DNA of 64,000 nucleotides from Coriobacteriia bacterium (GCA_030655755.1 JAUSOQ010000043.1:186001-250000); one strand, 5' to 3'; positions 43,280 to 52,307 are shown, counted from the first letter of the stretch. Notes: a model not told the origin generated them from the letters alone. Numbers and translations are program-made.

Positions 43280-44158
43280 TCACATACAGGCGTCATCATC
43301 GTCTTCCGGGATGACGATCGTGCCCGAGAAGACCTCGGCGGCGGAGCCCGTCATGTACACGTGGTCGTCCTCGTGCCAGCGGATGAACAGCGCTCCGCCC
43401 GGCAGCTCGATCGAGGCGTGACGGCCGGTGAAGCATGCCAGCATGCCCGTGACGAGTATGGCGCATGCGCCGGTCCCGCACGCGAGCGTCTCCCCTACCC
43501 CACGCTCCCATACGCGTGCGCGAATCGTCTCATCGTCGACGAGCTGAGCGAACTCGACGTTCGTGCCCTCAGGGAACGTGTCACTCTGTTCGATGAACGG
43601 GCCCACCGTCTCCACGGGGGCATCATCCACGTCATCTACCCAGATGACCGCATGAGGATTACCCATGGACACGCCAGTGATCTTGAAGGTGCCGTACGGG
43701 GTCTTAATCGGGCACTGGTAGACCTGCGTGCCCTCGAAGGTCGACGGCAGCTTTGCGGGGTCGAACTCGGGTATACCCATGTCCACGGTGGCCGTGTGCA
43801 GCGACCCGTCGTGGTCCCGGGTGAATGTCACCGGCTTGAGTCCCCCCAGTGTCTCGATGACGAGAGACTCACGATCGCCGGAGATCAGATCGTGATCGAC
43901 CACGTACTTCGCGAAACAACGCGCACCATTGCCGCACATCTCGGCAAGTGAACCGTCGGCGTTGCAGTAGTGCATGTAGTAATCTGCCGAGGGGCCGGTC
44001 GCGGGACGCATGAGGATGACACCGTCGCCACCAACACCGAAGTTGCGGTCACAAAGCCACTGTACGGCCTCGGGAGACAGGTCAAGCGTGCATTCGAGAT
44101 CCTCTATCACAACGAAGTCGTTGCCCAGACCGTGCATCTTGGTGAACGTGAGTTCCAT
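43280..44158 (-). CDS. dapF: Diaminopimelate epimerase
   Basis: ATG 44158 has AGAGGAA six bases upstream and starts MELTFTKMHGLGNDFVV; longer frames are unlike the family. The 292-residue protein carries the two catalytic cysteines in EMCGNGARCF and ACGTGACA. It interconverts LL- and meso-diaminopimelate. It lies between dapL and miaA on the same strand, a gap of 99 bases before dapL having no clear promoter. Confidence 0.95.
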   Translation of the reverse strand: MELTFTKMHGLGNDFVVIEDLECTLDLSPEAVQWLCDRNFGVGGDGVILMRPATGPSADYYMHYCNADGSLAEMCGNGARCFAKYVVDHDLISGDRESLVIETLGGLKPVTFTRDHDGSLHTATVDMGIPEFDPAKLPSTFEGTQVYQCPIKTPYGTFKITGVSMGNPHAVIWVDDVDDAPVETVGPFIEQSDTFPEGTNVEFAQLVDDETIRARVWERGVGETLACGTGACAILVTGMLACFTGRHASIELPGGALFIRWHEDDHVYMTGSAAEVFSGTIVIPEDDDDACM

Positions 44159-44169
44159 GGGAGTTCCTC

Positions 44170-45129
44170 TCACTCGTCTGTCACGGTGGGCAGGACTGGC
44201 TCGCTCGATTCTAGCAACTCGAGCGTTTGCGCGGTGGCCTCCTTGGATGACAGGACGGTCACGTCGAGCCACCGGACTCGCGGATCTGCGTGAAACCATG
44301 TCAGTTGACGCTTCGCATAACGGCGCGTGGCTTGTTTGATCGCGCGTATCGCTTCGGCCTGGTCGGCACCCTCTTCGAGTACCGGTACAAGCTCTTTGTA
44401 TCCGATGGCTTGTGCGGCGGTCAGTGCATCTCGATAGCCCTCCGCAAGCAAGTTGCGGACTTCCGCGAACAGGCCGTTTACCATCATGGCATCGATACGC
44501 GCTTCAATGCGTGCGTAGAGCGCGGTGCGTTCCATGGTCAGGCCGAGGAACACCGTTGGATAGACCGTGTTGCGCTGGGCGAAGCCGGCCGCCTGCTCCG
44601 CGTAGCAGGTCCCCTCGTCAGCCATCTCAAGAGCTCGGATGACGCGACGCACGTTGTTGGGGTGGATGAGCGCTGCCGAGGCAGGATCACGTTCCAGGAG
44701 CAGTTCGTGCAGCGCGAGTGGTCCGATGTCACCGGCCAGCGCTTCGTAGTGCCGACGCGAGGGCGCATCATTCTCTCCGGAGGGAAAGCGCATGTCATCG
44801 AGGGCCGCGCGCACATACAGGCCCGTCCCGCCGACGAGCACCGGGATACGAGAACGAGCTGCGATAGCATCGATCGCGGCGCGAGCATCGCGCTGATAGA
44901 GAGCCGCCGAGTAGGGAGTGCCCGGGTCGACGATGTCCACGCAGTGGTAGGGCACGCTGCGTACTGCTTCGGGGGGCTTAGCTGTGCCGATGTCCATGCC
45001 ACGGTATACCTGCATGGAGTCCGCACTCACGATCTCCCCGCCGAGAGCATGTGCAACGGTCTCACCGATGCCGGTCTTTCCGACGGCGGTGGGTCCGACG
45101 ATTGCGATGACGGTGGGAGATGGGTTCAT
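44170..45129 (-). CDS. miaA: tRNA dimethylallyltransferase
   Basis: This 319-residue protein has the P-loop GPTAVGKT near residues 12-19 and DSMQVYRGMDIGTAKP. It adds a dimethylallyl group to A37 of tRNAs reading UNN codons. miaB, which methylthiolates the same base, is encoded two genes upstream on the same strand. The ATG follows the preceding stop by three bases with no clear ribosome site, so coupling is likely. Confidence 0.95.
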   Translation of the reverse strand: MNPSPTVIAIVGPTAVGKTGIGETVAHALGGEIVSADSMQVYRGMDIGTAKPPEAVRSVPYHCVDIVDPGTPYSAALYQRDARAAIDAIAARSRIPVLVGGTGLYVRAALDDMRFPSGENDAPSRRHYEALAGDIGPLALHELLLERDPASAALIHPNNVRRVIRALEMADEGTCYAEQAAGFAQRNTVYPTVFLGLTMERTALYARIEARIDAMMVNGLFAEVRNLLAEGYRDALTAAQAIGYKELVPVLEEGADQAEAIRAIKQATRRYAKRQLTWFHADPRVRWLDVTVLSSKEATAQTLELLESSEPVLPTVTDE

Positions 45130-45132
45130 GTA

Positions 45133-46506
45133 CTAATAGTAGCGGTCGACGCGGAATCGCTCGAGTTTCACTCGTTCGCGCGGACCGATCCCGGCCTTTC
45201 GCATCGCGATGCTGACTTGTAGCTCGGTCGTATCGACGCCTTCGAGATCGGGCAACAGAAGTCCCCGTCTCCAGTCTGCGCTGACGATGACCCCGAATCG
45301 TTTCGGGTCAAGCTCGGCCATCGACGCAGCTTCCGGCTCGTGCAGCACGTCGACGGATATCTCGAGATCACCGAGCTCCTCGGGGGCCAGCGGGGGAAAA
45401 CGAGGGTCGGCGGTCGCCGCTTGGATAGCGTTGTGGATCACTTCGTCGGCGAGCGTGGCACGGGTCGGGCCGATGGTGCCGATGCAACCGCGAAGGTCTC
45501 CGCTGCGGTGCAGACTCACGAACGCGCCGGCTCGGGTCGCAAGGAAACCCTCAGCATACTCCTCGTCGATCACTCTCGATTCACGTACGTATGCGTCGAT
45601 AGCGCGTCTCGCGAGTGCTACCGGCTCCGACTCATCGTCGCTCCGATGGCCTCCCTTGTGACCTGCAGCGTCGGTCATCGCACGATCCAGCAGTGCGGTG
45701 GGTCCCACGACCGCAGTGATGTAGCCGACGCCCCAAGGGCCCTCGTACGAGAGCAGGCGAGTCTCGGTCAAGGCGCCCTCAAGAAAACCGCCAAGCGTGA
45801 TGAAGGAGCGTAGGCCGCACTCCCCTGCTCCCTCGACAAGGGCAGGACTGATGTGTTCAAGGGCTCGATAGTCACCGGCACCGATGTAGCTGACGAGGAG
45901 CTGGTCGAACTCGGCGCCGCGTGGGTCATAGCCTGCGGGTGCACCGGGCAGTAGCCGGTGGCTGCAGTCCCCGCTTGCGATGAACGCTACGCGTCTGCCG
46001 AGCCGTTGCGCAGCACGCCTGATCGCCACGCCGAACTCGCGGTGAACTGAGAGGGATAACCATGACAACGAGAGTTCGACCATCGGCCATCTGCCGGTCC
46101 GGTCGATGAAGCTCAAAGGGACGATAGCCGCATGATCGAGCGTACCCGGCGAGAGTCGCACGTGAGTGCTGCGCAACACGACGCCTATGTCGGCGTCACG
46201 CGCCTCATCGGCGATCGCGACCGCGAGCGCCGGGTCGCCGGACAGCGACAGATGTGGGCGTATCGCGCCGAATTGACCGAGGTCACCCTCCAGATGCTCA
46301 GAGTCGTCCACGAGGAATCCGTCGGCCACAAGCGGTGCATGAGGCGACATCAGCACGATGGTGTCGGGATCGAACGCTTCTACCAAGCGTCGAGCAACGT
46401 CCATCGCGCGGGTCGAGTCATCGACCAGTTCGACATCGCGCCCGCCTACTTCAAGAACCATGATCGGCGGGTGTGGTGCGATGATACCGATGACGTCCGC
46501 TGTCAT
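45133..46506 (-). CDS. AmmeMemoRadiSam fusion: MEMO-like domain plus AMMECR1 domain
   Basis: ATG 46506 has GGGAGG seven bases upstream. The 457-residue protein joins an N-terminal class III extradiol-dioxygenase/MEMO-like domain (about residues 1-265; IIAPHPPIMV, ASGDCSHRL) to a C-terminal AMMECR1 domain (about 290-457; FVSLHRSGDLRGCIGTIGP, AATADPRFPPL). These are proteins B and A of the AmmeMemoRadiSam system, whose function is unknown. The radical SAM third partner is not in the window. It is flanked by miaA and miaB. Confidence 0.88.
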   Translation of the reverse strand: MTADVIGIIAPHPPIMVLEVGGRDVELVDDSTRAMDVARRLVEAFDPDTIVLMSPHAPLVADGFLVDDSEHLEGDLGQFGAIRPHLSLSGDPALAVAIADEARDADIGVVLRSTHVRLSPGTLDHAAIVPLSFIDRTGRWPMVELSLSWLSLSVHREFGVAIRRAAQRLGRRVAFIASGDCSHRLLPGAPAGYDPRGAEFDQLLVSYIGAGDYRALEHISPALVEGAGECGLRSFITLGGFLEGALTETRLLSYEGPWGVGYITAVVGPTALLDRAMTDAAGHKGGHRSDDESEPVALARRAIDAYVRESRVIDEEYAEGFLATRAGAFVSLHRSGDLRGCIGTIGPTRATLADEVIHNAIQAATADPRFPPLAPEELGDLEISVDVLHEPEAASMAELDPKRFGVIVSADWRRGLLLPDLEGVDTTELQVSIAMRKAGIGPRERVKLERFRVDRYY

Positions 46507-46578
46507 CAAAACACCTCCCTTAGCCGTATCCCCGCCTAACGTGTTCGGGAAACGTGCGACTGGGATCAATGGCCGTTC

Positions 46579-47907
46579 CTACTTGTTGAGAGGGTGTCCG
46601 AGCAGGAACCAGGTCTGCGCTTCATCGATCTCTACGTCGATGAAGCTACCGGACCTCAAGCGCTGTGTCTCGACATCTCTTGCGGGCACATGGACGACCT
46701 TGTTGGAGCCAGTGCGGCCGGTCAGCATATCTTCGTCGCGCTTCGATCGGCCAACGATCAGTATCTGCTGAGTGGTACCGACAAGTCGTTCGTTGCAAGC
46801 AGCGGCCGAGGACTGTACGACCTCGACAAGACTGTCGAACCGTTCCTGGATGACAGCCTTGGGGACACGTTGTGGCATCGAAGCAGCGGGCGTGCCCTCT
46901 CTGGGTGAGTAGATGAAGGTGAACGCCTGGTCGAATCCAATCTGCTGGAACAGATCGAGTGTGTCGGCGAAGTCCTCGTCTGTCTCACCGGGAAAACCAA
47001 CGATCACATCCGTTGAGAGTGCGAGGTCAGGCATGGCACTCCTCAGCTCAGAGACGAGTCCAAGGTAGTGTTCCCGCGTGTAGATGCGGTTCATAGCGGC
47101 GAGCGTTCGGCTCGAACCCGACTGTACCGGCAGGTGCAGGGACTTACACACCTGTGGCGTCTCGGCCATTGCGCGGATCGTCTCCCCGCAAAGATCTTTG
47201 GGATGGCTCGTGGCAAACCGTACGCGCTGCACGCCAGTGGCGGCAACGGCACGCAAGACTTCGGCAAAGCGTGGTTTGCCGTACAGGTCGCGTCCGTAGC
47301 TATTGACGTTCTGGCCAAGAAGGGTGATCTCGACCACACCGTCGGCGACCAGGGCTTCAGCCTCGGCCACCACAGCTTCCAGCACTCTGCTACGTTCGTG
47401 CCCGCGCACGTAGGGCACGATGCAGTAGCTACAGTAGTTGTCGCAGCCCACAGTGATGGAAACCCAGGCGTGCCAGGGATGTTCACGTCGAGAGGGCAGG
47501 TCGCTGGCGAACGTTTCCCCCTCATCGAGGATCTGGACGCTTGGTCTACCCTGTCGTGCGGCATCCAGAAGCGCGGGCAAAGACCCGATGTTGTGCGTGC
47601 CGAACACGACATCGACGTGAGGGAGTCGCTTGCGCAAGTGAGTGCCGTCACGCTGACCGATGCAACCGCCCACCGCGATGAGCACGTCCGGTCTGCCCCC
47701 GGTCTTGAGTGTCTTCAACGACGCGACCTGTCCGTACAAGCGCTCATCGGCCTTCTCGCGGACACAGCACGTATTGAACACGACGACGTCCGCCAACTCG
47801 GGCGACTCGGCGGGAAGCATCCCCTCCGCTTCGAGAAGCCCGGCGATGCGCTCGGAGTCATGTTTGTTCATCTGGCATCCGAAGGTGCGCACGAAGTAGT
47901 GTTCCAT
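46579..47907 (-). CDS. miaB: tRNA-2-methylthio-N6-dimethylallyladenosine synthase
   Basis: The 442-residue methylthiotransferase has an N-terminal UPF0004 domain (TFGCQMNKHDSERI; cysteines at about 10, 47 and 81), the radical SAM motif CDNYCSYC, and a C-terminal TRAM domain. It adds a methylthio group to i6A37 of tRNA after MiaA. The start lies six bases after the PHP gene stop. It is related to RimO at 56487-57785, but GCQMNKHDSE marks it as MiaB. Confidence 0.95.
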   Translation of the reverse strand: MEHYFVRTFGCQMNKHDSERIAGLLEAEGMLPAESPELADVVVFNTCCVREKADERLYGQVASLKTLKTGGRPDVLIAVGGCIGQRDGTHLRKRLPHVDVVFGTHNIGSLPALLDAARQGRPSVQILDEGETFASDLPSRREHPWHAWVSITVGCDNYCSYCIVPYVRGHERSRVLEAVVAEAEALVADGVVEITLLGQNVNSYGRDLYGKPRFAEVLRAVAATGVQRVRFATSHPKDLCGETIRAMAETPQVCKSLHLPVQSGSSRTLAAMNRIYTREHYLGLVSELRSAMPDLALSTDVIVGFPGETDEDFADTLDLFQQIGFDQAFTFIYSPREGTPAASMPQRVPKAVIQERFDSLVEVVQSSAAACNERLVGTTQQILIVGRSKRDEDMLTGRTGSNKVVHVPARDVETQRLRSGSFIDVEIDEAQTWFLLGHPLNK

Positions 47908-47913
47908 GGTGCG

Positions 47914-48750
47914 CTACGGTAGCACAGACCGGGCCGCGTCACCGGCCGCCGCCGCAAGGCGTTCGAAGATCTCGTCGGGGACATTTCCTGCGCCGAGCGA
48001 GTGGCCCGCCATATCAGGACCATGGAAGTCTGAGCCCCCAGTGATGAGTAGGCCGTGTTCGACAGCGAGTGAGGTGTAGTGGGCGCGTTGTGCAGCGGTA
48101 TGCTCGGCGTGAAGCGCTTCGAGCCCATCGATGCCACTTGCGATCATCTTGGACAGGTACTCGTCTGCCCCGCTGATGCCGGGATGAGCGATCACTGCGA
48201 GGCCACCGGTATCATGGATCGCCGAGACCACGGTCGCAATATCCACCGGGGGTTTTGACACGAAGTACGGGGCCGTGCGTCCAACGAAACGCGAGAACGC
48301 ACCCTCGAGGGTCTCGGCATGGCCTGACCTGACCAATACCGCCGCGATATGGGCTCGGCCGATGGCGCCGCCGTCGACGGTAGCGAGGATGTCGCGGAAA
48401 TCGACCATGAACCCATCCGCAGCAAGGAGGGCGACCATGTCGCGCGCGCGCTCAAGACGCGCCTCGCGCAGAGATGAGAGTGCACGCAGCAGGGTTCGGT
48501 CTGTGTGGTCGATGAAGTAGCCGAGCACGTGGATGCTCCGGTCGCCTTCGGTAGCCGAGAACTCGACACCGGGAACCACGGGGATGCCCAGACGCTTTCC
48601 TGCCGAGCAGGCCTCGCTGACGCCTTCGACGCTGTCGTGGTCGCATATAGCCAGAGCATGGAGGCCGAGGGATGCTGCGAGCTCGACAACGATCGCAGCG
48701 GGAAGGGTGCCGTCGGAAGCGAGTGAATGCGTGTGGAGATCGACCGTCAT
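47914..48750 (-). CDS. PHP-domain phosphoesterase (TrpH/RNase AM type)
   Basis: ATG 48750 gives MTVDLHTHSLASDGTL, the usual start of this family. The 278-residue protein has the PHP metal motifs DLHTHS, ICDHDS, VVPGVEFSA, VIAHPG and GGSDFHG. Related enzymes release nucleotides from short RNAs or 3',5'-bisphosphates. It starts seven bases after the spoVS stop and precedes miaB, within one minus-strand run. Confidence 0.88.
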   Translation of the reverse strand: MTVDLHTHSLASDGTLPAAIVVELAASLGLHALAICDHDSVEGVSEACSAGKRLGIPVVPGVEFSATEGDRSIHVLGYFIDHTDRTLLRALSSLREARLERARDMVALLAADGFMVDFRDILATVDGGAIGRAHIAAVLVRSGHAETLEGAFSRFVGRTAPYFVSKPPVDIATVVSAIHDTGGLAVIAHPGISGADEYLSKMIASGIDGLEALHAEHTAAQRAHYTSLAVEHGLLITGGSDFHGPDMAGHSLGAGNVPDEIFERLAAAAGDAARSVLP

Positions 48751-48757
48751 GACAGTA

Positions 48758-49033
48758 TCAGCTGTGGTGCATGGGGCGGGGCTCGACGAGAAGACGGATA
48801 GCGGTCCGCTCCTCACCGTTGATCTCGATATCCGCGAACGCAGGCGCACACACAAGGTCGACACCGGTGGGAGCGACGAAGCCTCGCGCGATGGCGATAG
48901 CTTTGATGGCTTGGTTGAGGGCGCCCGCTCCTACTGTCTGGATCTCGACGGCTCCTTCTTCGCGAATGACTCCCGCGAGTGCGCCGGCGACTGAGTTAGG
49001 GCTCGATTTGCTCGAGACTTTGAGGACTTGCAC
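48758..49033 (-). CDS. spoVS: Stage V sporulation protein S homologue
   Basis: GTG 49033 has CAGGAG six bases upstream and gives VQVLKVSSKSSPNSVAGALAG, close to the normal SpoVS N-terminus and length (91 residues; SpoVS is about 86). The AlbA-like fold with GALNQAIKAIAIARGFVAP is well kept. SpoVS affects sporulation in Bacillus but occurs in many non-sporulating bacteria, where its role is unknown. No other sporulation gene is in the window. A good promoter lies about 115 bases upstream. Confidence 0.92.
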   Translation of the reverse strand: MQVLKVSSKSSPNSVAGALAGVIREEGAVEIQTVGAGALNQAIKAIAIARGFVAPTGVDLVCAPAFADIEINGEERTAIRLLVEPRPMHHS

Positions 49034-49149
49034 GGTTTTCTCCTGTGCTGCTAAAGAGACCACTTCTGTACTGCGTTCACACCGATTTCAAGTGTGCTGC
49101 GACGTATCTTCGATGGGTAACGAATGGAGAACGGTTCCTCGTAGGTGAC

Positions 49150-49178
49150 AGTATAGCGCACGGTGTTCATACGGTCAC
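49150..49178 (-). promoter_or_regulatory. Promoter for spoVS and downstream genes
   Basis: GTGACC (49173-49178) and TATACT (49150-49155) are separated by 17 bases on the minus strand. The expected start near 49143 leaves a leader of about 110 bases before spoVS. Confidence 0.6.
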
Positions 49179-49185
49179 CGTTGTC

Positions 49186-50262
49186 TCAGTCTTCCTTCTC
49201 CACCGAGAAGCGGACACGGATCTCGTCCGCGCCGATCGAGATCTTGGGCTCCCCTCGCAAGTTGAGATAGTAGCGTTCGGCAAGTACATCGAACGCTCGC
49301 TCCAGTTCCCGCTTGAAGGTGGCGAGGTCGGTGTGATGGATATGCAGCGATCGTCGGTCTCGGTAGATGTCAGGTTTGCTGCTGGCAGGCTGCTCGTCAT
49401 CCGCTGTCACCTCAGTGAGAACCGGCTCCAGACCAGAGAGCTCGCCACCCATGATGCGGTGCGCAGTCCTCTCCGAGATAGGTAGACCGATCTCTGCGGC
49501 GATCGTGACGAGTTCAGCAGCATCGGAACTCGCGGCTGGCCGATGCCAGACGACCATCCGTTCAAGGTCCTCGCAGAACATGAGATCGGCGGTGTCGAGG
49601 TGACGTCGAGCGGTATCATGCAAGGTCGCGAGCACTTCGGTGGGCGAACCAAGGTAGACCTCGAGTTCAGGGTGCTCACAAGCGAACTCGACGATGCGAC
49701 GGATGATGTTGTGGGGTCCCCGCGCAACACTGAGACGGCCGGACTCATCTCGCTCGACCGTCGGCCATGTCGACTGATCGGCGCGTTCGGTGAGCTCAGT
49801 CGTGTCTGCGACCACGATCAATGAGGTGCCCTTATGCATGTCTGAAGAAGCGATGCGTGCTATCGAGACATTGGAGCGCACGGAGAACAGCGCCATACCG
49901 CGGCCGTGAACACCCCACCGGTCCATGACCATCGTCTCGAGTTTCGAGGTCACGCGTGGCTCGAAGATCGCCTCGTGCAGATGTTTGGGCACACCGACGC
50001 CGTCATCGATGATCGTGATGGTACGAAGATCGCCCTCTCGGGTCGAGGCGACAAAGATGCGCTGAGCATGAGCGTCTCGCGAGTTGCGCAACAACTCCAC
50101 GATGACGTCCTCGATGCTGCGGATGTCGTGCTTGGCTTGCCTGCGCTCGGCTTCGGCGATACGCAGGCGAACATAGCCGTCGCCAAGACTCTCCTCGACT
50201 TTGAGGAAAGCTTCGCCGGAGACGGTGGAAACGAAATCGATGAGTGCGTCGGTGTCAGTCAT
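49186..50262 (-). CDS. GHKL-family ATP-binding protein
   Basis: The 358-residue protein has a GHKL ATPase domain with N-box EDVIVELLRNSRDAHA, G1 DDGVGVP and G2 HGRGMALFSV (about residues 48-135). The C-terminal 200 residues match nothing I recognise. It lacks a histidine kinase dimerisation domain and a MutL-type transducer, so its output is unknown. It lies between rny and spoVS. TACACT lies seven bases before the ATG, so a leaderless transcript is possible but the -35 is poor. Confidence 0.8.
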   Translation of the reverse strand: MTDTDALIDFVSTVSGEAFLKVEESLGDGYVRLRIAEAERRQAKHDIRSIEDVIVELLRNSRDAHAQRIFVASTREGDLRTITIIDDGVGVPKHLHEAIFEPRVTSKLETMVMDRWGVHGRGMALFSVRSNVSIARIASSDMHKGTSLIVVADTTELTERADQSTWPTVERDESGRLSVARGPHNIIRRIVEFACEHPELEVYLGSPTEVLATLHDTARRHLDTADLMFCEDLERMVVWHRPAASSDAAELVTIAAEIGLPISERTAHRIMGGELSGLEPVLTEVTADDEQPASSKPDIYRDRRSLHIHHTDLATFKRELERAFDVLAERYYLNLRGEPKISIGADEIRVRFSVEKED

Positions 50263-50296
50263 GCGTCCAGTGTACCTGCCAGTGGTTGCACCGAAA

Positions 50297-50330
50297 AGCA
50301 GAAGGGCCGCGTGAACGCGGCCCTTCTGCT
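50297..50330 (-). terminator. Intrinsic terminator of rny
   Basis: A perfect 15-bp stem (AGCAGAAGGGCCGCG and its complement) with a four-base loop lies after the rny stop. On the minus strand it is followed by TTTTC. Confidence 0.88.
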
Positions 50331-50377
50331 ACATCACTGGCGATCGACACAGGTCCGGGACTCGTGGACATCGCCTG

Positions 50378-51907
50378 CTACTTTGCGAACTCGATAGCCC
50401 TACTCTCTCGGATCACCATGACCTTGATCTGGCCGGGGTACTGCAGTTCGTCTTCGATCTGCTTTGCGATGTCGCGTGCGAGCACGACGGAGTCGGCGTC
50501 ACTGATGTCATCGGGTTTGACCATGACGCGGATCTCGCGACCGGCTTGCATGGCATAGGACTTCTCGACACCCTTATGCGATTCGGCCAGAGCCTCGAGC
50601 TTCTCCAGACGCTTGATGTAGCTCTCGAGGGTCTCCCGGCGTGCGCCAGGGCGTGAGGCAGAGATGGCATCTGCAGCCTGCACGAGGACGGCCTCTACTG
50701 TGGAGGGCTCGACGTCGCCATGGTGCGCCTCGATACAATGCAGTACCTCTTTGGGCTCGCCAAGACGGCGCGCGAGATCAGCACCGATGACAGCGTGCGG
50801 TCCCTCGACTTCGTGGTTGATGGCTTTGCCGAGGTCGTGGAGCAGGCCGGCGCGCTTTGCCAGTGTGACGTCCACACCGAGCTCCGCTGCCATGACCCCC
50901 GCAAGGTACGAGACCTCAAGTGAGTGCTTGAGTACGTTCTGCCCGTAAGAAGTGCGGAATCGCAATCTGCCAAGGGTGCGCACAAGGTCGGCATGAAGAC
51001 CGTGGATCCCGGCGTCGAAGACCGCCTGTTCGCCTGCCTCATGGATCTGCTGTTCGACAAGTGTCTGAGCCTTTTCGTACATCTCCTCGATGCGAGCGGG
51101 ATGTATGCGCCCATCGGCGATGAGCGTCTCAAGGGTGATTCGTCCGATCTCGCGTCGCACCGGGTCGAAGCTCGACAGGATGACGGCCTCGGGCGTGTCG
51201 TCGATGATCAGGTTGATGCCGGTAAGCTGTTCGAAAGCACGTATGTTGCGGCCTTCGCGGCCGATGATGCGGCCCTTGAGGTCATCACTTGGGATGTGGA
51301 CCACCGAGACAGTGGACTCAGCGGTGTGATCGGCCGCGACACGCTGGATGGCGATACCAACGATATTGCGCGCCTTGCGATCGGCCTCTTCGCGAGCACG
51401 TGCCTCAGCTTCGCGGATGATTATGGCCGCATCGTGGGTGACGTCCTGGCGAACTCGCTCGATAAGGACGGTGCGCGCCTCATCGGTCGACATGCCTGCG
51501 AGTGTTTCAAGCCGTATCTTCTCGTCGGCGATAGCGTCGTCGAGTTCCTTCTCCCGCTTGATGATCTGCCCGGCCTGGCTGGACAGTTGGTGCTCACGCT
51601 TGTCCATCGAGTCGGCCCTGCGCTCGATGGATTCTTCGCGCTGCATCAGGCGATTCTCTGTAGCCGTGAGTTCCTTACGTCGTTCTTTGATGTCGCTGTC
51701 GGCCTCGGCCTTCAAATGGAAGATCTCGTCCTTGGCTTCGAGAAGCATCTCCTTTTTCGTCGTTTCAGCCGCCTTCCGGGCGTCTGAAACAAGACGATCA
51801 GCCGACTCGCGCGAGCGGTTGATCCTGTCTGCGACGAAGTAACGGTGGAGAACGAAACCGATGACGGCGCCGAGGACGAGCGAGCCTATGATATAAACGT
51901 AAATCAT
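50378..51907 (-). CDS. rny: Ribonuclease Y
   Basis: ATG 51907 gives MIYVYIIGSLVLGAV with GGAGGGG about eight bases upstream. The 509-residue protein has an N-terminal membrane helix, a long coiled coil (about residues 25-190), a KH domain (IPSDDLKGRIIGREGRNIRAFE) and an HD domain (LLHDLGKAINHE). It starts mRNA decay from the membrane. Upstream lies a 400-base gene-free stretch with an SOS-type promoter pointing towards it. Confidence 0.95.
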   Translation of the reverse strand: MIYVYIIGSLVLGAVIGFVLHRYFVADRINRSRESADRLVSDARKAAETTKKEMLLEAKDEIFHLKAEADSDIKERRKELTATENRLMQREESIERRADSMDKREHQLSSQAGQIIKREKELDDAIADEKIRLETLAGMSTDEARTVLIERVRQDVTHDAAIIIREAEARAREEADRKARNIVGIAIQRVAADHTAESTVSVVHIPSDDLKGRIIGREGRNIRAFEQLTGINLIIDDTPEAVILSSFDPVRREIGRITLETLIADGRIHPARIEEMYEKAQTLVEQQIHEAGEQAVFDAGIHGLHADLVRTLGRLRFRTSYGQNVLKHSLEVSYLAGVMAAELGVDVTLAKRAGLLHDLGKAINHEVEGPHAVIGADLARRLGEPKEVLHCIEAHHGDVEPSTVEAVLVQAADAISASRPGARRETLESYIKRLEKLEALAESHKGVEKSYAMQAGREIRVMVKPDDISDADSVVLARDIAKQIEDELQYPGQIKVMVIRESRAIEFAK

Positions 51908-52215
51908 TGCGCGTCCCCTCCCTTCAGAAAGGAAGAACATATCCTACAGTTTTGGGGGCGCACAGGAGGTAGTGCCCTAAGGCATCCACCACCAACGAGA
52001 CGTCCTCGGCTCGCCTTCAGCGAGGCCGATGGATCATCTAGAAACGAAGCCGGACGTCTCGGCGCCCGGCAAGTGCGATTCATGCAACATGAGCACGGGG
52101 TACGTGCGTATATGAGTAAAGACGGGATCGCCTGTCCCGCGTCACATTATCGATACCCGTAATCATGCACATAGGCGATGCAGCCTTCGCACCACCGTCT
52201 GGATCACAATTGCCG
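51908..52215 (-). ncRNA. Candidate SOS-regulated non-coding RNA or long rny leader (gene-free region)
   Basis: The whole 51908-52307 interval contains no convincing gene on either strand. A promoter with a LexA box (52222-52251) would start a minus-strand transcript near 52215, 308 bases before rny. The transcript can form a perfect 10-bp long-range stem (51996-52005 with 52052-52061), enclosing a CTCGC/GCGAG hairpin closed by CGG/CCG (52007-52028), and a GTGCCC-based hairpin near 51956-51977. No known RNA family is recognised, and no T-run terminator is seen before rny, so it could be either a separate RNA or the leader of rny. Confidence 0.35.
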
Positions 52216-52221
52216 CTTCGT

Positions 52222-52251
52222 ATCGTATCTGTGCGAACTGGCGTTCGTCAA
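52222..52251 (-). promoter_or_regulatory. SOS-type promoter with perfect LexA box, between recX and rny
   Basis: TTGACG (52246-52251) and TACGAT (52222-52227) are separated by 18 bases on the minus strand. The perfect LexA box GAACTGGCGTTC (52235-52246) fills the spacer and touches the -35. The recA promoter has the same build. A 7-bp CGCTTCG/CGAAGCG repeat (52214-52220, 52255-52261) flanks it. Confidence 0.7.
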
Positions 52252-52307
52252 GCGCGAAGCGTCACGGCCGGACATGTAAAACCGCATATCAGAAGGGTAT
52301 TCCTGCT

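Noticed and set aside
50263-50275. Leaderless promoter for the GHKL ATPase (TACACT seven bases before ATG)
   Set aside because: The -35 position (TTTTCG) is poor; noted in the gene entry but not annotated separately.
51845-52162. A 105-codon plus-strand frame over the rny start and the non-coding gap
   Set aside because: It overlaps the rny start on the opposite strand, has no ribosome site or family resemblance, and its composition looks non-coding.
52080-52172. A 30-codon minus-strand frame inside the SOS transcript
   Set aside because: The nearest AAGG is 11 bases upstream, the sequence is arginine-rich without a recognisable pattern, and it crosses predicted stems. A small protein cannot be excluded but is not supported.
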